This document shows positions 6,141 through 11,528 of a DNA stretch of 11,528 nucleotides, in pieces. Position 1 is the stretch's first letter; every line of letters begins with the position of its first letter. The notes under the pieces are model-generated. The model saw only the letters and a program-made list of their open reading frames with translations. It was not told where the DNA came from and did no database searches. The translations under genes and the position numbers were made by a program. Source of the stretch: JBKHDT01 sp049974825 (GTDB lineage Bacteria; Pseudomonadota; Gammaproteobacteria; Halothiobacillales; Halothiobacillaceae); NCBI GenBank assembly GCA_049974825.1, contig JBNGDJ010000082.1, forward strand, positions 1-11,528, in the 5' to 3' direction.

Positions 6141-8849
6141 ATGTCCCGACCCAACGTGATTCTCGTCGATGGCTCGTCCTTCCTGTTTCGGGCCTTTCAC
6201 GCGCTGCCGCCGCTTTCCACCGCCGACGGGCGGCCTACCGGCGCGATCCACGGCGTGGTCAACATGCTGCGCAAGATGATCCGCGAGTACGAACCCCTGC
6301 ACATGGCCGTGGTATTCGATGCCCCGGGTCAAACTTTTCGCGACGAGATGTACGCCGAGTACAAGGCACACAGGCCGCCCCTGCCAGATGATCTGAGAGC
6401 CCAGATCGAGCCGGTGCACGACTTCGTGCGCGCCATGGGACTGCCCCTGCTGTGCGAACCGGGGGTGGAGGCCGATGACGTGATCGGCACGCTGGCCCGG
6501 GAGGCAAAGCGCCAGGGTGCACGGGTGCTGATTGCCACGGCCGACAAGGACTTTGCGCAGCTGGTCGACGAGGACGTGACTCTGGTCAACACGATGAGTG
6601 GTACGGTAACCGACGTGGCGGAGGTTCGGCGCAAGTTCGGGGTGCCGCCAGAACGTGTGATTGACTATCTGGCGCTGGTGGGCGACAGCGTGGACAACGT
6701 TCCCGGTGTGCCTGGTTGTGGACCGAAGACCGCCGCCAAGTGGCTGGAGCGCTTCGGGGATCTCGATTCGGTGATGAGCCAGGCCGACGAGGTCAAGGGC
6801 AAGATCGGGGACAAGCTTCGTTCGGCGCTGGAGCACCTGCCACTTTCCCGCGACTTGGTGACCATCCGGACCGATCTGGACCTGCCATCCCACATTGATG
6901 ATCTGAATATTCGGCCGGCGGATGACCAGCGCCTGCTGTCGCTGGCGCGAAGCTTCGAGCTCAATACCCTGGCTCGCCAGATCGGCGAGCAGGCCGACCC
7001 GGAGGGAGACCCGGCCTCAGAGGCGGCGCAGGCCCCGGACGGCCCGGCCGACTACGAGATCGTCACCGACATGGAGCGCTTCGAACAGTGGCTGTCACGT
7101 CTGAAGGAAGCGTCCCTCTTCGCCTTCGACACCGAAACCGACGGGCTGGACTACCTGACGGCGCGGATCGTGGGCGTATCCTTTTCGGTGACGCCCGGGG
7201 AGGCAGCCTACCTGCCTTTGGCGCATGAGGATCCCGACGTTCCCGAACAGCTGGATCGCGACCGTGTGCTGTCCGCGCTGGCGCCGCTGCTGGAAGATCC
7301 GGGACAGGCCAAGCTGCTTCAGAACGCGAAGTTTGACCGACATATCCTTGAAAACCATGGGATTGCGCTGGGCGGGCTTCGGCATGACACCATGCTCGAA
7401 TCCTATGTGCTCGATTCGGTTGCCACCCGGCATGACATGGATTCGCTGGCCGAGCATTACCTTTCGACCCGGGTGACTTCTTTCGAGGACATCGCCGGCA
7501 AAGGCGCCCGCCAGAAAACCTTCGACCAGGTGCCGGTCGCGCAGGCCGGCCCCTACGCTGCCGAGGATGCGGACATTACCTTGCGCCTGCACCATGCCCT
7601 CTGGCCGCGCCTGGCCCAGGTGGAAGGATTGCGCCGGGTCTATGAAACCATCGAGCTGCCGCTGATTCCGGTTTTGGCCCGCATGGAACGCAACGGGGTG
7701 GCAATCGACACCGACATGCTGGCGCGGCAGGGCGAGGCCATGGCCGGGACGCTCGCGCGCCTGGAGCAGGACGCGCACGAGGCGGCGGGGGAGGCCTTCA
7801 ACCTGGGTTCACCGCGGCAGCTGCAGGCCATCCTGTTCGAGAAGCTGGATTTGCCCGTGGTGCGCAAGACAGCAAAGGGGCAGCCTTCGACCAGCGAAGA
7901 TGTGCTGTCCGAGCTGGTGGACGAACATCCGCTGCCCGGGCTGATCCTTGAATACCGCGGCCTGGCCAAGCTCAAGTCGACCTACATCGACAAGCTGCCC
8001 GAGCTGATTCACCCGCAGACCGGCCGAATCCATACCTCGTATCACCAGGCGGTTACGGCGACGGGTCGGCTGTCGAGCTCCAACCCCAATCTCCAGAACA
8101 TCCCCATTCGAAGTACCGCGGGGCGGCAGATCCGGCGGGCCTTCGTGGCGCCGGAGGGGAGGGTGCTGCTGGCGGCCGACTACTCGCAGATCGAGCTGCG
8201 GATCATGGCGCATTTGTCCGGGGACGAGGGATTGCTGGAAGCCTTTGCCGCGGGCGAAGACATTCACCGGGCCACGGCCGCCGAGGTGTTCGAGTTGTCG
8301 CGCGACCAAGTAAGTGATGACCAGCGGCGGGCAGCAAAGGCCATCAACTTCGGCCTGATCTACGGCATGTCCGCCTTTGGCCTGGCACGACAGCTCGGTA
8401 TCGAGCGGGGCGAGGCGCAGGCCTATGTCAACCAATACTTCACCCGGTATCCGGGGGTGAAGCGCTACATGGAGCAGACGCGCGAACTCGCCCGGGCGCA
8501 GGGTTATGTGGAAACCGTGTTCGGCCGCAGGCTCTACCTGCCGGAAATCGGATCACGCAACGCCCAGCGCCGCCAGTACGCGGAGCGAACCGCCATCAAC
8601 GCCCCCATGCAGGGTACGGCGGCGGACATCATCAAGCGCGCCATGATCCGCATCGATCACGAACTGGGATCGTCGGACGGGGTGAGGATGATCATGCAGG
8701 TTCACGACGAGCTGGTCTTCGAAGTCGTGCCGGATCGGCTGGAAGCCATGCAGACGCGCATTGTCGAGATCATGAGCCAGGCGGCTGATCTGCGCGTTCC
8801 GTTGGAAGTGGGCGTGGGGACGGGGCAAAGCTGGGACGAGGCGCATTGA
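6141..8849 (+). CDS. polA: DNA polymerase I
   Basis: A 902-residue repair and Okazaki-maturation polymerase (E. coli 928). Three domains are complete. The 5' nuclease (about 1-290) has VILVDGSSFLFRAFHALPPL with Asp10, EADDVIGTLA, TADKDFAQLV and GDSVDNVPGVPGCGPKTA. The 3'-5' proofreading domain has intact FDTETDGLD with Asp330 and Glu332, LQNAKFDRHIL, and YAAEDAD with Tyr472 and Asp476. The polymerase domain has motif A LLAADYSQIELR with Asp680, motif B RRAAKAINFGLIYGMSAFG with Lys733, and motif C QVHDELVFE with Asp856, and ends at the usual QSWDEAH-type tail. The start is ATG at 6141 (MSRPNVILVDGSS) with GGAGTG at 6124-6129. The frame stays open far upstream through R3 and over the LOG gene, but that part has no family similarity. 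Divergent from LOG and convergent with sufE. Confidence 0.97.
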   Translation: MSRPNVILVDGSSFLFRAFHALPPLSTADGRPTGAIHGVVNMLRKMIREYEPLHMAVVFDAPGQTFRDEMYAEYKAHRPPLPDDLRAQIEPVHDFVRAMGLPLLCEPGVEADDVIGTLAREAKRQGARVLIATADKDFAQLVDEDVTLVNTMSGTVTDVAEVRRKFGVPPERVIDYLALVGDSVDNVPGVPGCGPKTAAKWLERFGDLDSVMSQADEVKGKIGDKLRSALEHLPLSRDLVTIRTDLDLPSHIDDLNIRPADDQRLLSLARSFELNTLARQIGEQADPEGDPASEAAQAPDGPADYEIVTDMERFEQWLSRLKEASLFAFDTETDGLDYLTARIVGVSFSVTPGEAAYLPLAHEDPDVPEQLDRDRVLSALAPLLEDPGQAKLLQNAKFDRHILENHGIALGGLRHDTMLESYVLDSVATRHDMDSLAEHYLSTRVTSFEDIAGKGARQKTFDQVPVAQAGPYAAEDADITLRLHHALWPRLAQVEGLRRVYETIELPLIPVLARMERNGVAIDTDMLARQGEAMAGTLARLEQDAHEAAGEAFNLGSPRQLQAILFEKLDLPVVRKTAKGQPSTSEDVLSELVDEHPLPGLILEYRGLAKLKSTYIDKLPELIHPQTGRIHTSYHQAVTATGRLSSSNPNLQNIPIRSTAGRQIRRAFVAPEGRVLLAADYSQIELRIMAHLSGDEGLLEAFAAGEDIHRATAAEVFELSRDQVSDDQRRAAKAINFGLIYGMSAFGLARQLGIERGEAQAYVNQYFTRYPGVKRYMEQTRELARAQGYVETVFGRRLYLPEIGSRNAQRRQYAERTAINAPMQGTAADIIKRAMIRIDHELGSSDGVRMIMQVHDELVFEVVPDRLEAMQTRIVEIMSQAADLRVPLEVGVGTGQSWDEAH

Positions 8850-8860
8850 TCGGCGCCTCG
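8837..8860 (+). terminator. Hairpin spanning the polA stop codon, possible terminator
   Basis: CGAGGCGC (8837-8844) and GCGCCTCG (8853-8860) form a perfect 8-pair stem, and the polA TGA lies in the 8-base loop. No U run follows directly; the nearest is a five-T stretch near 8891-8896, after a weaker GCAGG/CCTGC hairpin. It may end or protect the polA transcript in this 63-base convergent gap, but it is not a classic intrinsic terminator. Confidence 0.35.
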
Positions 8861-8912
8861 GCCAGATTCAGCAGGATGCCTGCGGCGAGCTTTTTGCCAT
8901 GTTTCGCCCAGT

Positions 8913-9344
8913 TCAGGCAGCGAGCTCGGCTGCCCGACGACGGATCGACTCGACCATGTTGAACAGGCCGGTGGAGCGGTTTGGGGAAAGGTGCTCGGCC
9001 AGGCCGAGCTCACGCAGAAAGTCCGGGTCCGTGGCCAGGATCTGGTCGGGCGTTCGCCCGGAATAGACCCGCATCAGCAGGGCAATCAGTCCCTTGACGA
9101 TCTTCGAGTCGCTGGTGCCTTCAAGATGAAGCCGTCCGTCCGTCCAGGTCTCGTTCAGCCAGACCTGCGACTGGCAACCATGAAACCGGTGTTCCTCGTC
9201 CTGCTTGTCGGCAGGGTAGGGCGGCATGTGGTCACCCATTTCGATCAGGTACTGATAGCGCTCGGTCCAGTCGGAGAAAAACCCGAACTCGGTGGCCAGT
9301 TCGTCGATGGCCTCCCGAACTTCGGCTGGGGCAGTGGCGGTCAT
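8913..9344 (-). CDS. sufE: Cysteine desulfuration protein SufE
   Basis: Sulfur acceptor for a SufS-type cysteine desulfurase: it takes persulfide sulfur onto a conserved cysteine and passes it to the Fe-S scaffold. The 143-residue product is normal in length (E. coli 138). Key features are the N-terminal FGFFSDWTERYQYLIEMGD (about 20-38), the acceptor loop HRFHGCQSQVWL with Cys57, SDSKIVKGLIALLMRVYSGR in the middle, and the C-terminal LSPNRSTGLFNMVESIRRRA. The start is ATG at 9344. It stands apart from any suf operon in this window, leftward after fabB, separated by 224 bases that hold repeat R4. CsdE is a close paralogue; the isolated position does not rule it out. Confidence 0.92.
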   Translation of the reverse strand: MTATAPAEVREAIDELATEFGFFSDWTERYQYLIEMGDHMPPYPADKQDEEHRFHGCQSQVWLNETWTDGRLHLEGTSDSKIVKGLIALLMRVYSGRTPDQILATDPDFLRELGLAEHLSPNRSTGLFNMVESIRRRAAELAA

Positions 9345-9393
9345 CTGGTTTGCTCGTCCCTATCTGGATTCGCATGCATTGTCCCAGCGACAA

Positions 9394-9412
9394 CCCGCCG
9401 GAAAAAGGCGGG
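9394..9412 (-). promoter_or_regulatory. Short hairpin upstream of sufE
   Basis: CCCGCC (9394-9399) pairs with GGCGGG (9407-9412) around a 7-base purine loop on the + strand, equivalent to a T-rich loop on the sufE strand. It is 50 bases upstream of the sufE start and not followed by a T run in the leftward direction. Function unknown. Confidence 0.35.
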
Positions 9413-9452
9413 AAGACCGGGGGCATTCTCGGGAAGGATTACAGGACATCTC

Positions 9453-9562
9453 GGGAACCCTTGCACAAATCCATTCATGGATTTGTGCAAATACGCCCGG
9501 GCCGAAACAGGCTCGGGCCGGGCTCCGCGATTCAATGGCTTGCCGTATGGTCAGGCCAGAGC
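9453..9562 (+). repeat. Interspersed hairpin repeat, short copy R4 between fabB and sufE
   Basis: About 110 bases. It starts with GGGAA, like R2 and R3. Its first module is a perfect 14-pair palindrome: TTGCACAAATCCAT at 9461-9474 and ATGGATTTGTGCAA at 9477-9490. The middle module present in R2 and R3 is missing. The GC-rich hairpin follows: GCCCGGGCCGA at 9495-9505 against 9513-9523, with one mismatch. Then comes CCGCGATTCAATGGCTTGC as in R2, after which similarity fades before the fabB stop. The right terminal hairpin is absent. Confidence 0.8.
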
Positions 9563-9568
9563 GGGGTT

Positions 9569-10786
9569 TCAGTCGCGATAGCGCTTGAGGACCAGACTGG
9601 CATTGGTGCCGCCAAAGCCGAAGCTGTTGGAGAGCACCACGTCGAGGTCAATGTCCTCGATTGTCTCGCGCACCACGTTGGCATCGGCAGCTTCCGGCTC
9701 AAGCTCGCTGATGTTGGCCGAAGCTGCAATGAAACGATTTTCCATCATCAGCAGCGAGTAGATGGTCTCGTGGACGCCCGCGGCACCCAGGGCATGGCCG
9801 GAAAGCGACTTGGTGGAGCCCACCCGCGGCATTTGGTCGCCGAAGACGGTTTTCATGGCTTCCAGTTCGCGCATGTCGCCGGCCGGCGTGCTGGTGCCGT
9901 GCGCGTTGATGTAGTCCACCGGCGCATCCACCGATTGCAGGGCCATCTTCATGCAGCGCACCGCGCCCTCGCCCGAGGGCTGAACCATGTCGTAGCCATC
10001 CGAGGTTGCCCCGTAACCGACGATCTCGGCCAGAATGTTCGCGCCGCGCGCCTTGGCGTGTTCGAGCTCCTCGACGACCACGATGCCGCCGCCGCCGGAA
10101 ATCACGAAACCGTCCCGGCTCACGTCGTAGGGGCGGGAGGCCGTCTGCGGGGTGTCGTTGTACTTCGAGGACAGCGCGCCCATGGCATCGAACATGGCGC
10201 TCTGACTCCAGCTCAGTTCCTCGCCTCCACCGGCGAACACGACGTCCTGCTTGCCCAGTTGGATCAGTTCACAGGCATTGCCGATGCAGTGCGCGCTGGT
10301 GGCGCAGGCCGAGCTGATCGAATAGTTCACGCCCTTGATGGCGAAGGGGGTCGCCAGACAGGCGGATGCCGTGGAGCTCATCGTGCGCGTGACCATGTAG
10401 GGGCCCACCCGCTTGATTCCCTTGCTCTCGGCAATCCGGGCCGTCTCAATGATGTTCTCGCAGGACGAGCCCCCCGAACCGACGATCAGTCCGCTGCGCT
10501 CGTTGGAGATGTCGGATTCGCCAAGGCCCGCATGCTCGATGGCCTCCTGCATGGACAGGTAGCTGTAGGCTGCGGCGGATCCCATGAACCGCATCAGCTT
10601 TCGGTCGATGTGTTCTGCAGGGTCAATCTTTAGCGTTCCGGCCACGTGCGAGCGGAAACCGCGCTCAGCCTGTTCCGGGTTCGCCTCGATGCCGGAGCGG
10701 CCCGCGCGCAGGGCATCCAGGACTTCGTTTCGGTTGTTGCCCAGGCTGGAGATGATTCCCATGCCGGTGATAACGACGCGTCGCAT
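9569..10786 (-). CDS. fabB: 3-oxoacyl-[acyl-carrier-protein] synthase I (KAS I)
   Basis: Condensing enzyme that elongates acyl-ACP with malonyl-ACP and is required to extend cis-3-decenoyl-ACP made by FabA, hence unsaturated fatty acid synthesis; cytoplasmic. The 405-residue length equals the E. coli enzyme. The start MRRVVITGMGIISSLGNNRN is the classic KAS N-terminus. The catalytic triad is visible: Cys in ISSACATSAHCIG, His in INAHGTSTPAGD, and Lys and His in GSTKSLSGHALGAAGVHE. The C-terminal glycine-rich loop NSFGFGGTNASLVL is intact. The start is ATG at 10786 with GAGGT at 10795-10799, which overlaps the fabA stop codon; the genes are 6 bases apart. The fabA-fabB operon order and sequence separate it from FabF. 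Confidence 0.96.
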   Translation of the reverse strand: MRRVVITGMGIISSLGNNRNEVLDALRAGRSGIEANPEQAERGFRSHVAGTLKIDPAEHIDRKLMRFMGSAAAYSYLSMQEAIEHAGLGESDISNERSGLIVGSGGSSCENIIETARIAESKGIKRVGPYMVTRTMSSTASACLATPFAIKGVNYSISSACATSAHCIGNACELIQLGKQDVVFAGGGEELSWSQSAMFDAMGALSSKYNDTPQTASRPYDVSRDGFVISGGGGIVVVEELEHAKARGANILAEIVGYGATSDGYDMVQPSGEGAVRCMKMALQSVDAPVDYINAHGTSTPAGDMRELEAMKTVFGDQMPRVGSTKSLSGHALGAAGVHETIYSLLMMENRFIAASANISELEPEAADANVVRETIEDIDLDVVLSNSFGFGGTNASLVLKRYRD

Positions 10787-10792
10787 TGCGGC

Positions 10793-11317
10793 TTACCTCG
10801 AGGAGATATCTTGCGTTGAGACAAACAGGCCGACGCGCAGGTCGGTCGCCTGATAGATGACCTCGCCGTCGGCCTCCATGGTGGCATCGGCTATGCCCAT
10901 GGTCAGCTTGCGCATGATCACCCGCTTCATGTCCACGCGGTATGTGACCTTGCGCACGTCGGGCAGCACCTGCCCGGTGAACTTGACCTCGCCCACGCCC
11001 AGTGCGCGACCGTGACCCTTGCCGCCCTTCCAGCCGAGGAAAAAGCCGACCAGTTGCCACATGGCATCAAGCCCCAGGCAGCCGGGCATGACGGGGTCGC
11101 CCTCAAAATGGCAGTCGAAGAACCAGAGTTCTGGATGCACGTCGAGCTCGGCGACCATCTGGCCCTTGCCGAAGGCGCCGCCTTCGTCCGCGATATGCGT
11201 GATGCGGTCGAACATCAACATCGGCGGAAGGGGGAGCTGGGCATTGCCGGGGCCGAACATCTCGCCCTTGGCGCAGGCGATCAGGTCGTCGTAGTCGAAC
11301 GATGAGGGTCGGGTCAT
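10793..11317 (-). CDS. fabA: 3-hydroxydecanoyl-ACP dehydratase/isomerase
   Basis: Dehydrates 3-hydroxydecanoyl-ACP and isomerises trans-2- to cis-3-decenoyl-ACP, the branch point of anaerobic unsaturated fatty acid synthesis; a cytoplasmic hot-dog-fold dimer. The 174-residue length fits (E. coli 172). The active-site stretch WFFDCHFEGDPVMPGCLGLD carries His70 and Asp84, the known catalytic pair, at the classic positions when counted from the ATG at 11317. WQLVGFFLGWKGGKGHGRAL and GVGEVKFTGQVLP are also diagnostic. An upstream in-frame TTG at 11344 would add nine residues but lies within a perfect -10 hexamer, so I reject it. The ATG has only a weak ribosome binding site. First gene of the fabA-fabB operon. 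Confidence 0.96.
   Translation of the reverse strand: MTRPSSFDYDDLIACAKGEMFGPGNAQLPLPPMLMFDRITHIADEGGAFGKGQMVAELDVHPELWFFDCHFEGDPVMPGCLGLDAMWQLVGFFLGWKGGKGHGRALGVGEVKFTGQVLPDVRKVTYRVDMKRVIMRKLTMGIADATMEADGEVIYQATDLRVGLFVSTQDISSR
10795..10799 (-). promoter_or_regulatory. Ribosome binding site of fabB overlapping the fabA stop
   Basis: GAGGT on the minus strand, 8 bases before the fabB ATG. Its last base is the first base of the fabA TAA, so a ribosome ending on fabA sits at the fabB start signal. Confidence 0.65.
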
Positions 11318-11343
11318 GAAATCTGCTTCGCTAAAAGTGTTCA

Positions 11344-11349
11344 ATTATA
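11344..11349 (-). promoter_or_regulatory. Candidate -10 element of the fabAB promoter
   Basis: A perfect TATAAT on the minus strand in an AT-rich patch that stands out from the GC-rich surroundings. Transcription would begin near 11337, about 20 bases before the fabA ATG. The -35 region (about 11366-11373) has no good match to TTGACA, so an activator may be needed; E. coli fabA is activated by FadR, but I see no clear FadR-type palindrome. Confidence 0.5.
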
Positions 11350-11442
11350 GGATAAAAGCCAGGTCTGCACGAGGGTCACCGGGCTGTCGATTCGTCCACC
11401 GCAATCGCGATCCTGGGATGCCTGCACGTTGATTTGCTACGG

Positions 11443-11467
11443 CATGAGAGTACATGAGGTGCATCAG
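11443..11467. repeat. Phased short direct repeats upstream of fabA
   Basis: CATGAG occurs at 11443-11448 and 11453-11458, one helical turn apart, followed by CATCAG at 11462-11467. They lie about 100 bases upstream of the fabA -10 element. The rest of the 11350-11478 gap shows nothing else clear. They could be a binding array or chance. Confidence 0.35.
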
Positions 11468-11478
11468 CCCAAACCCTA

Positions 11479-11528
11479 GGGAAACTCTGCACGAATGCAG
11501 ACCTTCCCGTGCCGGTCTCGGATGCCCT
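11479..11528 (-). repeat. Interspersed hairpin repeat, copy R5, opposite orientation, cut by window end
   Basis: GGGAA 11479-11483 pairs with TTCCC 11504-11508, and inner CTGCA 11487-11491 pairs with TGCAG 11496-11500 around CGAA. Reverse-complemented, the sequence matches the right end of R1 and R3, including the CGAGACCGGCACGGGAAGG stretch of R3. It therefore lies in the orientation opposite to R1-R4, upstream of fabA. The rest of the copy is beyond the window. Confidence 0.78.

Noticed and set aside
5925..6893. Minus-strand open frame opposite the start of polA
   Set aside because: It is antisense to the conserved 5' nuclease domain and begins and ends without any recognisable domain.
8880..8900. 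GCAGG/CCTGC hairpin plus five T as a polA terminator
   Set aside because: The stem is only 5 pairs with a 3-base loop, and the T run is separated from it by several bases.
9350..10633. Long + strand open frame opposite fabB
   Set aside because: It is antisense to an unmistakable KAS I with all catalytic residues, and it runs through repeat R4.
11318..11344. TTG start of fabA, nine residues upstream
   Set aside because: The TTG lies at the -10 hexamer, and the ATG at 11317 gives the classic His70/Asp84 numbering.
1..11528. CRISPR array or defence system
   Set aside because: The repeats are few, long, kilobases apart and without regular spacers; no cas, toxin, nuclease or phage genes occur.

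Overview
The window reads as chromosomal DNA of a GC-rich gammaproteobacterium. The evidence is a Fis nucleoid protein, DusB upstream of Fis, a FabA/FabB anaerobic unsaturated-fatty-acid pair, a DUF2782 protein next to a type II homoserine kinase beside polA, and SufE. That mix is typical of Pseudomonadales, Chromatiales or Xanthomonadales-like lineages; I cannot place it more closely. No phage, transposase, CRISPR array, tRNA or rRNA was seen. Protein-coding content is housekeeping.

Layout. Positions 1-5761 carry one long leftward gene string, read from right to left: a LOG-family nucleotide hydrolase, a DUF2782 exported protein, homoserine kinase thrB, the TRAP transporter membrane subunits dctQ and dctM, tRNA-dihydrouridine synthase dusB, then after a 280-base gap fis, closed by a strong intrinsic terminator. 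Several junctions are 4-base GTGA stop/start overlaps, so translational coupling is likely. polA (6141-8849) is divergent from the LOG gene and the only rightward gene; it converges on sufE. Further right, fabA and fabB form a leftward two-gene operon read toward sufE.

The most unusual content is non-coding. At least five copies of a previously unremarked (to me) intergenic repeat lie at about 1-79, 560-756, 5790-5994, 9453-9562 and 11479-11528. Full copies are about 200 bases. They have inverted-repeat ends beginning GGGAA, are built from a series of hairpin modules, and occupy nearly every larger intergenic gap. One hairpin keeps its pairing in one copy through G-U-type changes, some copies lack internal modules, and one copy lies in the opposite orientation. 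One copy separates dusB from fis, which are usually adjacent in gammaproteobacteria. The family could be a MITE-like non-autonomous mobile element, an ERIC/BIME-like repeat, or a structured RNA element; the sequence alone does not decide.

Functionally the genes cover gene regulation and tRNA modification (fis, dusB), solute uptake (dctQM, without a visible binding protein), threonine synthesis (thrB), nucleotide salvage or clean-up (LOG), DNA repair (polA), Fe-S assembly (sufE) and unsaturated fatty acid synthesis (fabAB).
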